Shown here: positions 46,116-55,904 of the stretch, piece after piece | Layout: every line of letters starts with the position of its first letter | How positions within the stretch are numbered: position 1 is the first letter of the stretch | Origin: Aquabacterium sp. NJ1 | GTDB lineage: Bacteria > Pseudomonadota > Gammaproteobacteria > Burkholderiales > Burkholderiaceae_C | Direction: 5' to 3' | DNA: 64,000 bases | Assembly: GCF_000768065.1 (NCBI RefSeq) | Contig: NZ_JRKM01000001.1 | Location: 3,950,001 to 4,014,000, forward strand | Made by a program: the position numbers and the translations under genes | The notes under the pieces: model-generated | What the model saw: only the letters and a program-made list of their open reading frames with translations | Database searches by the model: none | Told to the model about the DNA's origin: nothing

Positions 46116-48161
46116 ATGAACTGGAAGAACCTGGTGCTGTGGGCCGCGACGACCGCGCTCGTGGCCGCGTGTGGTGGAGGCGGCAGCTCAAGCTCTCCAG
46201 CGTATAACGTGTCAAACAACGCTGCGTTCGGCAATGGTTCAAGCGGTGGCAGCAGTGGGAGTACAACTGGCTCCTCGGATGTGTCTTCGAACGTGTCGGG
46301 CACGGTGGTGTTGTCATTGACCAATAGCACCATCAGCGCGTCACAACCTGCAACGGTGATTGCCGTTGTCAAGGATGCTGCCGGGCTTCCAATTGCAGGA
46401 GCGCTGGTTCAGTTCGCGCTGACCGGCTCCAGCGCGTCGACGTTGGCCACCTTGTCACCAGCGTCGGCCATCACCGATGCGAACGGGCAGGCCGCCACGA
46501 CGCTCACACCAGCTGTTGGTGCAACCAGCGGTGCGACCTATGTGAGCGCAACCGCTGACACGAGCTCGGGTTCGTTGACCGCTAAGAAAGCGTTTTCTAT
46601 CAGTGCGACGAATGTGACCTTGAGCTCCGTGGTGCTTTCGCCTTCGTCCATCAGTGGCTACAACACGGCACTGATCAACATCACGGTTGCTGGAGCCAGC
46701 AGCACATCGCCGGTGACGGTCAATGTGTCGTCTACCTGCGCATCTGGGGGTAAGGCCAGCATTTCGCCTTCTTCGTTGACGATGACAGGCACCAGTGGTT
46801 CGGTGACTTATCAAGACAAGGGCTGCGGCTCGGTGAGTGGCGGCGCCAGCGCGACGGACCGCATCAATGTGCAGATTGTTGGCACAACGGAGCAGCGTTC
46901 CGCGGACTTGACCGTGGGCGCGCCGTCAACACAAGGCATCCAGTTCGTGTCTGTTGACAACCCCACGATTTGCCAGAAGGGCACGGGTTGCCCCAGCGTG
47001 GCGAACGTGGTGTTCAAGACGGTAGATCAAACTGGCGCCGCGCAACAGGGCGTTCAGGTTGACTTCAGCCTGGACAACACCGCTGCCACATTGGGCTCCA
47101 CGTTTGGCGTGACTGCTGCCGATGGGACGGTGTCTGTGGCCGTTGCGGCCAAAAACACGCCATCGCCGGTGCGCGTGATTGCCAAGGTGCATGGCACGAC
47201 TTTGCAGACCGTTTCCAATCAACTGACCGTATCAGGTGGGTTGCCCATGGCAGGTCTTAGCGATAGTCACACGGGCATTTCCTTTGCGGCGGAGAAATAT
47301 GCCCTGGACTATAGCTATGACGGCGACAGCGCCGACTTGACTCTGCGACTGACCGATCGATATGGTGCACCAGCAACGGATGGCACCGTGGTCAATCTTG
47401 TGTCCGACGGCGGTACGGTCGTGCCGGCCTATTGCGTGACGAAGGATGGGGCAGGCGCGTGCGCGGTCAAGCTGGTGGTCTCCAACCCTCGGCCTGTCAA
47501 CGGGCGAGTGCACGTGGTGGCTTATGCCAATGGGCAGGAGTACTTTGTCGATGCCAACGGCAATGGTGTGCACGACTCAAACGAGGCTTACGATGACACG
47601 CCGGCTGCAGTTTGTCTGGACAAGGATGAGAACGGTGCGTGCAGCTCAACCGAGTTTCTGGTGGGGGATATCAATGCGCCGGATGTCGGCAATGGCGTCT
47701 GGGATGATGGTGGCTCGGCGTTTGCTCGCATGCAGAGGACTTTCTTCTTTTCCAGCACGACGACGTCTCCGCGCTTGTATCAGGTTAATGGCAGTGGCGC
47801 ATGCACCAATACGTTGGTGAACGATGCCTACATGTCCATCACCATGGGTGGGCAAAGCAGCGCGTCGCTGCAATTCTGTGTCAGAGATGGCAATGCGAAT
47901 GCGGATGCCTATGGTGGCAACCCCTTGCCCAGTGGCGTGGCGATTACTTCTGCCGCCAACATGGCAAACGCCAGCGTGAACATCGTGGACGCGAGCATTC
48001 CCAGCGGAGTGAATGGGCCGACCCTGCACACCCTGACGGTCCAGAATACCTCGACGGCGTCGCCTCAACCTGCACTGGCAAGCGGGTTGGCCACAATCAC
48101 CTTTATGATGCCGCACACCGGTTCTATCACCATCACCCAGAAGGTACACATTTCCCCGTGA
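46116..48161 (+). CDS. Ig-like-domain (Big_1-type) surface lipoprotein
   Basis: 681 residues from ATG 46116 (GGTGA upstream). Signal peptide ends in lipobox VAAC, so the mature protein is a lipoprotein. It begins with a Gly/Ser linker (CGGGGSSSS and a 30-residue GSSGGSSGSTTG-rich stretch). At least three invasin-type Ig-like domains follow (about 65-150, 265-370 and 395-480), each with the PVxGAxVxFxL / T-D-A-N-G-xA pattern, for example LPIAGALVQFALTG and AITDANGQAATTL. A calcium-loop-like DANGNGVHDSNEAYDD lies near residue 490. Position between pilQ and aroK, where these genes normally adjoin, suggests a pilus- or adhesion-linked role; that is inference. Confidence 0.88.
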   Translation: MNWKNLVLWAATTALVAACGGGGSSSSPAYNVSNNAAFGNGSSGGSSGSTTGSSDVSSNVSGTVVLSLTNSTISASQPATVIAVVKDAAGLPIAGALVQFALTGSSASTLATLSPASAITDANGQAATTLTPAVGATSGATYVSATADTSSGSLTAKKAFSISATNVTLSSVVLSPSSISGYNTALINITVAGASSTSPVTVNVSSTCASGGKASISPSSLTMTGTSGSVTYQDKGCGSVSGGASATDRINVQIVGTTEQRSADLTVGAPSTQGIQFVSVDNPTICQKGTGCPSVANVVFKTVDQTGAAQQGVQVDFSLDNTAATLGSTFGVTAADGTVSVAVAAKNTPSPVRVIAKVHGTTLQTVSNQLTVSGGLPMAGLSDSHTGISFAAEKYALDYSYDGDSADLTLRLTDRYGAPATDGTVVNLVSDGGTVVPAYCVTKDGAGACAVKLVVSNPRPVNGRVHVVAYANGQEYFVDANGNGVHDSNEAYDDTPAAVCLDKDENGACSSTEFLVGDINAPDVGNGVWDDGGSAFARMQRTFFFSSTTTSPRLYQVNGSGACTNTLVNDAYMSITMGGQSSASLQFCVRDGNANADAYGGNPLPSGVAITSAANMANASVNIVDASIPSGVNGPTLHTLTVQNTSTASPQPALASGLATITFMMPHTGSITITQKVHISP

Positions 48162-48751
48162 CGGCATCGTTGAATCCGCCATTGATCGTTTCTCTTGTAG
48201 GCCTCCCTGGCGGCGGTAAATCCACCGTCGGGCGGCAGTTGGCGAAGCGCATCGGAGCGCGATTTATCGACTCCGATGCGGTTCTTGAAGAACGGATCGG
48301 CATGCCGATCCGTCAGTTTTTTGAGCAGTTCGGAGAGGTCGCCTTCCGTGATCGCGAAGAGGCCGTGATCGATGAGCTCACGGCTGGCGCTCAGGATGCC
48401 GATGCGCCCGCTCTGGTGCTTGCCACTGGCGGCGGCGCGCTCTTGCGGCCAGCCAACCGCGAGCGGCTGCGTGACCGAACCACAGTGGTGTACCTGCGTT
48501 CAACGCCTGAGGAGCTGTATCGGCGCCTTCGGCACGATACCCAGCGCCCTTTGCTGCAGGTGGCGGACCCGCTCGCCAAGTTGCGAGAACTGTTCGAGCA
48601 GCGTCACCCGCTGTATGAGCAGACTGCGCACTACTGTGTGGACACTGGCCGCCCATCCGTGGCGACGCTGGTCAACATGATCATGATGCAGCTCGAGGTG
48701 GCAGGGCTCTTGCCTGTTCAGAACGCACAAAACGCACAAAAGGGGCCTTGA
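48158..48751 (+). CDS. aroK: Shikimate kinase
   Basis: Phosphorylates shikimate at O3 in chorismate synthesis. 197 residues from GTG 48158, which overlaps the previous stop (GTGA). P-loop VGLPGGGKSTVGRQLAKR, shikimate-binding FIDSDAVLEERIG and FREREE-type FRDREEAVI, GGGALLRPANR, and the lid STPEELYRRLRHDTQRPLL. The C-terminal residues NAQNAQKGP are encoded partly within the terminator. aroB, its usual downstream partner, is absent: transcription stops and galU lies convergent. Confidence 0.93.
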   Translation: MTASLNPPLIVSLVGLPGGGKSTVGRQLAKRIGARFIDSDAVLEERIGMPIRQFFEQFGEVAFRDREEAVIDELTAGAQDADAPALVLATGGGALLRPANRERLRDRTTVVYLRSTPEELYRRLRHDTQRPLLQVADPLAKLRELFEQRHPLYEQTAHYCVDTGRPSVATLVNMIMMQLEVAGLLPVQNAQNAQKGP

Positions 48752-48762
48752 GCCCCTTTTTT
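48738..48762. terminator. Bidirectional terminator overlapping the aroK stop codon
   Basis: AAAAGGGGC, loop CTTGA, GCCCC then TTTTTT. The aroK TGA lies in the loop. The A-run and T-run make it symmetric, so it can also serve galU, which ends at 48806 on the minus strand. Confidence 0.85.
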
Positions 48763-48805
48763 GTTTTGCGTCCGCTGGTGGTGGGCGCTCTTGCGCCGAG
48801 CCCAT

Positions 48806-49675
48806 TCAATCCAGCTTGAGCTGCTTGAGGTAGCTGCGGAACCAGTCGCCCACCTGATGGTGCTTGAGCGCCAGTTCGACGTTGGCCTCCAGGAAGCCTT
48901 CCTTGCTGCCGCAGTCATAGCGCTTGCCTTCGTATTGGTAAGCGAAGACTTTCTCCAGGTTGAGCAGACCGGCGATGCCGTCTGTCAGCTGGATTTCGTT
49001 GCCCACGCCGCGAGGCTGCGAGCGGATCTGTTCAAACACGGCAGGCGTCAGGATGTAGCGGCCGGCCACGCCAAGTCGCGATGGTGCGGCCTCTGGTGCG
49101 GGTTTTTCAACGATCTTGGAGATGGCCATCACACGCTCGGATACGGGCGTGCCCGCCACGATGCCGTAACGCTTGGTGTGCTCTGCTGGCACTTCCTGAA
49201 CGGCCAGGATGGAGCCTTGCAGTTCATCGAACTGCGCCACCATCTGTTTGAGGATGGGGGTGGTGCCCACCATCAGGTCGTCGGCCAGCAGCACAGCAAA
49301 GGGCTCACCACGCACCAGGCGCTCGCCGCACAGCACGGCATGGCCCAGGCCCAGGCTCTTGGGCTGGCGCACGAACACGCATTCCATGTCGGCCGGCTTG
49401 ATGGACTGCACCGTCTTGAGCAGGTCCATCTTGCCGGCGTGTTCCAGCTCGTACTCCAGCTCGAAGGCGGTGTCAAAGTGGTCCTCGATGGGGCGCTTGT
49501 GGCGGCCCGTGACGAAGATCATTTCGCGGATGCCCGCATCGTAGGCTTCTTCAACGGCGTACTGGATCAGCGGTTTGTCCACCACCGGCAGCATCTCTTT
49601 CGGCTGGGCCTTGGTGGCGGGCAGAAACCGGGTACCGAGGCCGGCGACGGGAAAGATGGCCTTCGTGATGGACAT
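48806..49675 (-). CDS. galU: UTP-glucose-1-phosphate uridylyltransferase
   Basis: Makes UDP-glucose for envelope polysaccharides. 289 residues from ATG 49675, preceded by CAGGAG. Nucleotide-binding signature [20 protein letters not shown], then [27 protein letters not shown] metal/sugar loop, [18 protein letters not shown] and [18 protein letters not shown] near the end. Single gene; valS lies 115 bp upstream on the same strand. A longer in-frame start at 49828 overlaps valS and is rejected. Confidence 0.95.
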   Translation of the reverse strand: MSITKAIFPVAGLGTRFLPATKAQPKEMLPVVDKPLIQYAVEEAYDAGIREMIFVTGRHKRPIEDHFDTAFELEYELEHAGKMDLLKTVQSIKPADMECVFVRQPKSLGLGHAVLCGERLVRGEPFAVLLADDLMVGTTPILKQMVAQFDELQGSILAVQEVPAEHTKRYGIVAGTPVSERVMAISKIVEKPAPEAAPSRLGVAGRYILTPAVFEQIRSQPRGVGNEIQLTDGIAGLLNLEKVFAYQYEGKRYDCGSKEGFLEANVELALKHHQVGDWFRSYLKQLKLD

Positions 49676-49790
49676 GCATAGCTCCTGACAGATTGGCCGG
49701 GATTGTGTCACCGGCGTGAAGATGCGGTGTAAGCAGACGTCCCTACCTTGTGGGGGGGACGCCTCATTCGCGGGGGGCAAAAGCGGGCGT

Positions 49791-52634
49791 TTATCCCAGT
49801 CGCTGGAACTGGGTCTTGACGCGTTCAAGCGTGGCTGTGAATTCCGTCACACGTTGCTTTTCCTGCTCCACCACCGCAGCCGGGGCGCGTGCGACGAAGC
49901 TCTCGTTGCCCAGTTTGGCGTTGGCCTTGGTGATTTCGCCTTCGAGGCGAGTGATCTCCTTGGCCAGGCGCGCCTTCTCGGCTTCGACGTCGATCTCGAC
50001 GTGTAGCGCCAGACGGGCGTCCCCCTGCACGGCAACCGGTGCCATGGCCGTGGCCTCGGCAAAGGCGGCTTCGTCCAGCACCTTGACTTCGCTGAGCTTG
50101 CCCAGGGCCTTCAGGATGGGGGCCGCCTGCGTGATGAAGGCCGCGTCACCGGTGGTCAGCATGGGCACGCGCTCGGCAGGCGACAGGTTCATTTCGCCGC
50201 GCAGGTTGCGGGCGGTGCCGACCAAGGCCTTGAGCTTGCCCATCCAGGCGTCGGACTCGGCGCACACGCGGCTCAGATCCGGCACAGGGTAGGGCGCCAG
50301 CACAATGGAGTCGTCCGCGTCGGCTTGCTTGCGGCCGGCCACAGGCGCCACCACTTGCCACAGCTCTTCGGTGATGAAAGGCGTGATGGGGTGCAGCAGG
50401 CGCAGCACGGTTTCGAGCACGCGGATCAGGGTGCGGCGCGTGCCGCGTTGTTGCGCTTCGTTGCCGGTGTCCTTGGCCACGTTGAGCTGCGTCTTGGCGA
50501 TCTCGATGTACCAGTCGCAGTATTCGTCCCAGACGAACTGGTAGATGGCGTTGGCGACGTTGTCGAGGCGGAACTCCTTGAAGCCTTGCTCTACTGCTGC
50601 TTCCACACGTTGCAGCTCGCTGACGATCCAGCGGTCAGCGGGGCTGAAGTCCAGGTAGCCGTTGGCGGCGCATTGGCCGGGCTCGTGCTTGACGATGCCG
50701 CAGTCCTGGCCTTCGCAGTTCATCAGCACGAACTTGGTGGCGTTCCAGAGCTTGTTGCAGAAGTTGCGGTAGCCCTCGCAGCGCTTGCTGTCGAAGTTGA
50801 TGCTGCGACCCAGGCTGGCCAGTGCCGCGAAGGTGAAGCGCAAGGCGTCGGCGCCGTAGCCGGGGATGCCTTCCGGGAACTCCTTCTCGGTGTTCTTGCG
50901 GACCTTGGGCGCAGTCTCGGGCTTGCGCAGGCCGGTGGTGCGCTTCTCCAGCAGCGGGGCGAGCTCGATCCCGTCGATCAGGTCAACCGGGTCCAGCACA
51001 TTGCCTTCGGACTTGGACATCTTCTGGCCTTGCGCATCGCGCACCAGACCGTGGATGTAGACATGCTTGAACGGCACCTTGCCCGTGAAGTGCTTGGTCA
51101 TCATGATCATCCGGGCCACCCAGAAGAAGATGATGTCGTAGCCGGTCACCAGCACCGACGAGGGCAGGAAGAGGTCCAGCTCCTTGGTCTGCTCGGGCCA
51201 GCCCAGGGTGGAGAAGGGCACCAGGGCGGACGAGTACCAAGTGTCCAGCACATCCTCGTCGCGGGTCAGCGTGCCTTCGTAGCCGGCGGCCTTGGCGCGC
51301 ACATGCGCTTCTTCCTCATTGCGAGCCACGAAGATCTCACCGTTGCTGCCATACCAGGCCGGGATCTGATGACCCCACCACAGCTGGCGGCTGATGCACC
51401 AGTCCTGGATGTTCTTCATCCACTGGTTGTAGGTGTTGACCCAGTTCTCGGGCACGAACTTGACCTCGCCGGACTCCACCGCCTCGATGGCTTGCTCGGC
51501 AATCGACTTGCCTTGCGCACCGGGCTTGGTCATGGCCACGAACCATTGGTCCGTCAGCATGGGCTCGATGATCTGGCCGGTACGGGCGCAGCGCGGCACC
51601 ATCAACTTGTGCTTCTTGACCTCGACCAGCAGGCCTTCGGCTTCGAGTTGCGCGACCAGGGCCTTGCGGGCCACAAAGCGGTCCAGGCCACGGTAGGCCT
51701 CGGGGATCTCTTCGAGGTGCGACACCACCTGCGCGTCCAGCGTGAAGATGGTGATCATCGGCAGGCTGTGGCGCTGGCCGACCTGGTAGTCGTTCGTGTC
51801 GTGGGCCGGGGTGACCTTGACGACGCCGGTGCCGAAGTCCTTGTCCACGTGTTCGTCGGCGATCACGGGCACGAGGCGGCCGGTGATGGGCAGCTTGACC
51901 AGTTTGCCGATCAGGTGGGTGTAGCGCTCGTCTTCTGGGTGGACCATGACGGCGGTGTCGCCCAGCATGGTTTCAGGGCGGGTTGTGGCCACGACCAGGG
52001 TCTCATCGCTGCCATCAATGGGATAGCGGATGTGCCACATCGAGCCGTCTTCTTCCTCGCTTTCGACTTCGAGGTCGGACACGGCGGACTTGAGGATCGG
52101 GTCCCAGCTCACCAGGCGTTTGCCGCGGTAGATCAGGCCTTCTTCGTACAGCTTGACGAAGGTGTCGCTCACGACCTTGGACAGCTTGTCGTCCATGGTG
52201 AAGTACTCGTGCTCCCAGGACACCGAGTCACCCATGCGGCGCATCTGCTGCGTGATGGTGGTGCCGCTTTGCTCCTTCCACTCCCAGATCTTGGCGACAA
52301 AGTTCTTGCGGCCCAGGTCGTGGCGGTTCTGGCCCTTTTCCTGCAACTGGCGCTCCACCACGATCTGGGTGGCGATGCCGGCGTGGTCGGTGCCGGGGAT
52401 CCACAGGGTGTTGTGGCCGAGCATGCGGTGGTAGCGCGTCAACGAGTCCATGATGGTCTGGTTGAAGGCGTGGCCCATGTGCAGGGTGCCGGTCACATTG
52501 GGGGGCGGCAGCTGGATGCAGAAGGACGGCTTGCTGGCGTCCAGGGTGGGCTTGTACAGACCGCGCTGCTCCCACTGGGGGCCGTATTGGGCTTCAATCG
52601 GGGCGGGGTCGAAAGATTTGGCGAGTTCGGTCAT
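49791..52634 (-). CDS. valS: Valyl-tRNA synthetase
   Basis: Charges tRNA-Val; class I, 947 residues. HIGH motif in [22 protein letters not shown] motif in [14 protein letters not shown], editing domain with [13 protein letters not shown] and [16 protein letters not shown], and the ValS-specific C-terminal coiled coil ([20 protein letters not shown]). ATG 52634. Upstream 244 bp are shared with the divergent stress operon and hold two inverted repeats. Confidence 0.97.
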   Translation of the reverse strand: MTELAKSFDPAPIEAQYGPQWEQRGLYKPTLDASKPSFCIQLPPPNVTGTLHMGHAFNQTIMDSLTRYHRMLGHNTLWIPGTDHAGIATQIVVERQLQEKGQNRHDLGRKNFVAKIWEWKEQSGTTITQQMRRMGDSVSWEHEYFTMDDKLSKVVSDTFVKLYEEGLIYRGKRLVSWDPILKSAVSDLEVESEEEDGSMWHIRYPIDGSDETLVVATTRPETMLGDTAVMVHPEDERYTHLIGKLVKLPITGRLVPVIADEHVDKDFGTGVVKVTPAHDTNDYQVGQRHSLPMITIFTLDAQVVSHLEEIPEAYRGLDRFVARKALVAQLEAEGLLVEVKKHKLMVPRCARTGQIIEPMLTDQWFVAMTKPGAQGKSIAEQAIEAVESGEVKFVPENWVNTYNQWMKNIQDWCISRQLWWGHQIPAWYGSNGEIFVARNEEEAHVRAKAAGYEGTLTRDEDVLDTWYSSALVPFSTLGWPEQTKELDLFLPSSVLVTGYDIIFFWVARMIMMTKHFTGKVPFKHVYIHGLVRDAQGQKMSKSEGNVLDPVDLIDGIELAPLLEKRTTGLRKPETAPKVRKNTEKEFPEGIPGYGADALRFTFAALASLGRSINFDSKRCEGYRNFCNKLWNATKFVLMNCEGQDCGIVKHEPGQCAANGYLDFSPADRWIVSELQRVEAAVEQGFKEFRLDNVANAIYQFVWDEYCDWYIEIAKTQLNVAKDTGNEAQQRGTRRTLIRVLETVLRLLHPITPFITEELWQVVAPVAGRKQADADDSIVLAPYPVPDLSRVCAESDAWMGKLKALVGTARNLRGEMNLSPAERVPMLTTGDAAFITQAAPILKALGKLSEVKVLDEAAFAEATAMAPVAVQGDARLALHVEIDVEAEKARLAKEITRLEGEITKANAKLGNESFVARAPAAVVEQEKQRVTEFTATLERVKTQFQRLG

Positions 52635-52751
52635 GGTGTTGGGAGGCTGGTCTGCGCCCGAAGCGGGCGCTTTCTCTGGGCCAAACCGCGATTTTAGGTC
52701 GGCTGAGCGGCTTCGCGAGGCTTTCTGGCCTGGCAGGCTTTCATGTCATGG

Positions 52752-52773
52752 ATCAAAAACCTGAGGTTTTGAT
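52752..52773. repeat. Inverted repeat between valS and usp
   Basis: ATCAAAAACCT / AGGTTTTGAT with one extra A, almost no loop: a palindrome suited to a dimeric regulator or a cruciform. 118 bp before valS and 106 bp before usp. Confidence 0.45.
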
Positions 52774-52798
52774 GTTGTTGTGTGGTTTTAGGTGTTGG

Positions 52799-52814
52799 CG
52801 CGAAACGATTCGCG
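52799..52814. repeat. Palindrome CGCGAA-ACGA-TTCGCG upstream of usp
   Basis: Perfect six-base arms with a four-base spacer, 65 bp before the usp start codon; a possible operator of the stress operon. Confidence 0.45.
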
Positions 52815-52878
52815 ATCTAGGATGAAGCCAGATCAGTCGCTTGACTGAAGTTGGAATGCAAGGCGTTAGGAGGCCCTC

Positions 52879-53325
52879 ATGTACGAACATTTGTTGGTGC
52901 CGGTAGATGGCAGCGAGTTGTCGAACAAGGCCATTGAGCACAGCATTGGCCTGGCCAAGATGCTGGGGGCGTCGATCACCGGGTTCACGGCCGAGCCGCC
53001 GCTGCCTGTGCTGGTGGTGGAGCAAGCCGCCGTGGCCTATGACGTGGCCACGTTTCAGGAACACGAAAAGCGTTGTGAGGCGCATGCCCGGGAAATTCTC
53101 GAAGCGTTTGCAGCCCGGGCCAAGGAGGCGGGGGTGCATTTCGATGGCCAGTTCATGATCACCGACAACGTCCAGCAGGGGATCGTGGACACGGCGCGCA
53201 AGCAGGGCTGTGACCTGATCGTGATGGCCACGCATGGCCGCCATGGCCTGGATGCCCTGATCCATGGCTCGCTGGCCAAGAGTGTGCTGGCGCACAGCCA
53301 GGTGCCTTTGTTGATCCTGCATTGA
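52879..53325 (+). CDS. Universal stress protein UspA family
   Basis: 148 residues, single Usp domain. MYEHLLVPVDGSELSNKAIE is the first strand and ATP-region Asp, ATHGRHGLDALIHGSLAKSVL is the G-2x-G-9x-G-S nucleotide-binding signature, so this is an ATP-binding type member. Usp proteins help survival in stationary phase, low oxygen or stress. ATG 52879 with GGAGG eight bases upstream. It heads a run of five closely spaced plus-strand genes ending with the beta-CASP hydrolase. Confidence 0.94.
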   Translation: MYEHLLVPVDGSELSNKAIEHSIGLAKMLGASITGFTAEPPLPVLVVEQAAVAYDVATFQEHEKRCEAHAREILEAFAARAKEAGVHFDGQFMITDNVQQGIVDTARKQGCDLIVMATHGRHGLDALIHGSLAKSVLAHSQVPLLILH

Positions 53326-53360
53326 TTTCTGTTTGACCCCACTAACTGAAGGAGAGCGAC

Positions 53361-53672
53361 ATGAGCGAACTGACTTCCGCCCAAAAGGACAAGCTGATGG
53401 CCGACCTGCAACTGGTCATGGCCGATGCCGAAGCGCTGCTGGCTGCCACCGCCGATGACGCGGGTGCTGGCGTGGCCGAGTTGCGCAAGCGCGTGCAGGC
53501 CACTCTGTCCAATGCCAAGACAGGCCTGATCGAGGTGCAGGCTGCCGTGGTGGACAAGGCCAAGGCCGCCGCCAAGGTGACGGACGAATACGTGCACGAG
53601 AACCCCTGGAAGTCCATCAGCATCGCCGCTGGTGCGGGCTTGTTGATCGGCCTGCTGCTGGGTCGTCGATGA
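53361..53672 (+). CDS. DUF883 (ElaB/YqjD-type) membrane-anchored ribosome-associated protein
   Basis: 103 residues, AAGGAG upstream of ATG 53361. Helical, Ala-rich body (KLMADLQLVMADAEALLAAT ... VAELRKRVQATL) and a C-terminal tail anchor with the family signature VHENPWKSISIAAGAGLLIGLLLGRR. E. coli YqjD and ElaB bind stationary-phase ribosomes at the inner membrane; by family this protein may do the same. The next gene begins immediately after its stop. Confidence 0.9.
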   Translation: MSELTSAQKDKLMADLQLVMADAEALLAATADDAGAGVAELRKRVQATLSNAKTGLIEVQAAVVDKAKAAAKVTDEYVHENPWKSISIAAGAGLLIGLLLGRR

Positions 53673-54107
53673 ATGGCTGACGCTGCTGATCAGTCAGCGG
53701 AGGTGCGCCGGGGGCGTTTGATGTCCTCGGTGCAGGGCCTGGCCGCCACCTTGATGGCGATCTTCCAGACGCGCCTCGAATTGCTGGCCACTGAGGTCGA
53801 GGAAGAAAAGCAGCGCCTGCTGGCCGTGCTGGGCTGGGGCGCCGTGGCCATCCTGATGGGCGCGGTCGCGAGCGTGTTCCTGGCCGGTTTCATCACCGTG
53901 CTGTTCTGGGACACGCACCCGCTGCTGGTGCTGGGCTTGCTGACCTTGGCGTTTGCAGCGGTGTGCCTGTGGGCTGTCAGGCGTGTCCAGGCGATCACGG
54001 CGTCGCCCGAGGGCATGCTGGCCGCCACCCTGGCCGAGTTGCAGGCAGATCACGACGCCTTGCTCGCTGCCGCCCAGGAGGGCGCTCAACCTGAGCAGAA
54101 AGGGTGA
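53673..54107 (+). CDS. YqjE-like / phage-holin-superfamily membrane protein
   Basis: 144 residues starting directly at the preceding stop. An amphipathic stretch (SVQGLAATLMAIFQTRLELLATEVEEEKQR) precedes two membrane helices (LLAVLGWGAVAILMGAVASVF and LLVLGLLTLAFAAVCLWA). This is the YqjE family, whose domain is classed with phage holins but is carried on bacterial chromosomes with yqjD. Function unknown; probably an inner-membrane partner of the DUF883 protein. Confidence 0.87.
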   Translation: MADAADQSAEVRRGRLMSSVQGLAATLMAIFQTRLELLATEVEEEKQRLLAVLGWGAVAILMGAVASVFLAGFITVLFWDTHPLLVLGLLTLAFAAVCLWAVRRVQAITASPEGMLAATLAELQADHDALLAAAQEGAQPEQKG

Positions 54108-54112
54108 CGCGC

Positions 54113-54475
54113 ATGTCGGCTCGCATGGCTGAACTGGCCTTGAAAAAACACATGCTGCGCCAGCGCAGTGCTGTGTTGCGGCATACCCTTGCCTTGCAAG
54201 TGAACGCCCGTGTAGCGCCGCTGGCGGGTCTTGCTGATCGGGCTGTGTCCACCGGGCGTTGGGTGGGGCGCCATCCGTACTGGGTCGTGGCTGCGGCCGT
54301 GGCGCTGGCGGTGTGGCGGCCCACGGGCGTGGCTCGCCTGGCTGGGCGAGGGCTGTGGATGTGGCAGACCTGGCAGCGCCTGCAGCCTGTGGTCATGCCC
54401 TTGCTGGCCCGGCTCGCCAGCGCGCAAAAGGGCGTCGCAACAGATACGGACAACAAGGACACCACGAAGGCATGA
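54113..54475 (+). CDS. YqjK-like protein
   Basis: About 120 residues from ATG 54113 (AAGGGTG upstream); GTG 54104, overlapping the previous stop, is an alternative. The N-terminus is basic and helical (LALKKHMLRQRSAVLRHTLAL), then one hydrophobic segment (HPYWVVAAAVALAVWRPTG). Short length and place after YqjD- and YqjE-like genes fit the YqjK family of unknown function. The stop overlaps the start of the next gene by four bases. Confidence 0.7.
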   Translation: MSARMAELALKKHMLRQRSAVLRHTLALQVNARVAPLAGLADRAVSTGRWVGRHPYWVVAAAVALAVWRPTGVARLAGRGLWMWQTWQRLQPVVMPLLARLASAQKGVATDTDNKDTTKA

Positions 54476-55836
54476 TCATGCGCATGACGTTTTATGGCGC
54501 GACCGCCACGGTGACTGGTTCCAAGACGCTGGTGGAAGCCGGCGACGTGAGGATGCTGGTGGATTGCGGCATGTTCCAGGGTTTCAAGACCCTGCGCGAA
54601 CGCAACTGGGCGCCTCTGCCATTTGATCCAGGCAGCCTGGATGCGGTCTTGTTGACCCATGCCCACATCGACCACAGCGGCGCCTTGCCTTTGCTCACGC
54701 GCAATGGCTTCAAGGGCACCATCTGGGCCACGGCCGCCACGGCGGATCTGTGCGAGGTGTTGTTGCTGGACACGGCGCACTTGCAGGAAGAAGAAGCGCG
54801 TTACCGCAACCGCCATGGCGCGACCAAGCACAAGCCCGCCGTGCCCCTGTACACCGTGCAGGATGTGAAGGCCTGCCTGAAGCACATCAAGCGGGTGCCG
54901 CTGGATGGCGTGGTTCAGCTGGACGAGGGCGTGCAGGCCCGCTTCACGCCAGCCGGGCACATCCTGGGCGCGTCCAGCGTGGCCATCGAGTACCAGGGCA
55001 AGACGGCCTTGTTCTCTGGCGACCTGGGTCGCGATGACGACCTGGTCATGCTGCCGCCCGCCACCGGGCAGAAGGCCGACTGGGTCGTGATCGAGTCGAC
55101 CTATGGCGATCGCCTTCACCCTGATCTCAATGCCATCGAGAAACTGGGCGACATCGTGCGCCGAACCGCTGCGCGCGGTGGCGTGGTCATCATCCCGGCG
55201 TTTGCGGTGGGTCGCACGCAAGGTGTGCTGTATGCCTTGTATCGCCTGCGTCAGGCTGGCGCCATTCCTGATATGCCCGTGATCCTGGACAGCCCGATGG
55301 GTATCTCTGCCACGGGGCTGTACGAGCGGCATCGCGCCGAGCATCGCCTGACGGACGAGGAGTGCGAGGGCATCCGCCACATGACGCGCTTCGTGCGCGA
55401 CGTGGAGGAGTCCAAGGCCTTGTTGAGCCAGCGTTACCCCATGATCATCGTGGCCGGTAGCGGCATGGTGACGGGTGGGCGCGTGTTGCACCACATTGCC
55501 CACTATGGGCCGCATTCACGCAATTCGATCGTGCTCAGTGGCTTCCAGGCGGGTGGCACGCGGGGTGCCTCCCTGGTTGCCGGGGCGACCTCGCTCAAGA
55601 TGTTTGGTGAGTACGTGCCCATCCGCGCGGAGGTCGTGCAGATCGAGGGCTTGTCGGCGCATGCCGACCAGGCAGGTTTACTGGCCTGGCTCAAGGCGCT
55701 GGGCAAGGTGCCGGAGCACGTCTTCATCAACCATGGCGAGCCACAGGCGGCCGACACGCTGCGCCTGCGCGTGGGTGAAGACCTGGGCTGGAACGCCAGC
55801 GTCCCTGATTACAAGGATGCGGTGGATTTGAGTTGA
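54472..55836 (+). CDS. MBL-fold beta-CASP RNase-like hydrolase
   Basis: 454 residues from ATG 54472, overlapping the YqjK-like stop. Zinc motif LLTHAHIDHSGALP (HxHxDH), GHILGASSVAIEY, SGDLGRDDD and ESTYGDR belong to the metallo-beta-lactamase part. The beta-CASP and RNA-specificity parts show AFAVGRTQGVLY, SGMVTGGRVLHH, LSGFQAGGTRGASL and LSAHADQAGLLAWL. The family includes CPSF-73/RNase J-like nucleases that process RNA. Its placement in a membrane/stress operon with ribosome-associated DUF883 suggests stress-linked RNA turnover, which is inference. Confidence 0.9.
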   Translation: MIMRMTFYGATATVTGSKTLVEAGDVRMLVDCGMFQGFKTLRERNWAPLPFDPGSLDAVLLTHAHIDHSGALPLLTRNGFKGTIWATAATADLCEVLLLDTAHLQEEEARYRNRHGATKHKPAVPLYTVQDVKACLKHIKRVPLDGVVQLDEGVQARFTPAGHILGASSVAIEYQGKTALFSGDLGRDDDLVMLPPATGQKADWVVIESTYGDRLHPDLNAIEKLGDIVRRTAARGGVVIIPAFAVGRTQGVLYALYRLRQAGAIPDMPVILDSPMGISATGLYERHRAEHRLTDEECEGIRHMTRFVRDVEESKALLSQRYPMIIVAGSGMVTGGRVLHHIAHYGPHSRNSIVLSGFQAGGTRGASLVAGATSLKMFGEYVPIRAEVVQIEGLSAHADQAGLLAWLKALGKVPEHVFINHGEPQAADTLRLRVGEDLGWNASVPDYKDAVDLS

Positions 55837-55904
55837 CCTGTCGCAAAGCCGCGAGCGCGTCAGGCCGTTACCGTCGGGGGCAATTTCATCTTTGAACGCT
55901 GCCC

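Noticed and set aside
49690..49790. GTCCC/GGGAC hairpin between galU and valS as a valS terminator
   Set aside because: The stem is short, rich in G-runs and lacks a T-tract.
50325..52697. 790-codon plus-strand frame opposite valS
   Set aside because: Antisense shadow of valS.
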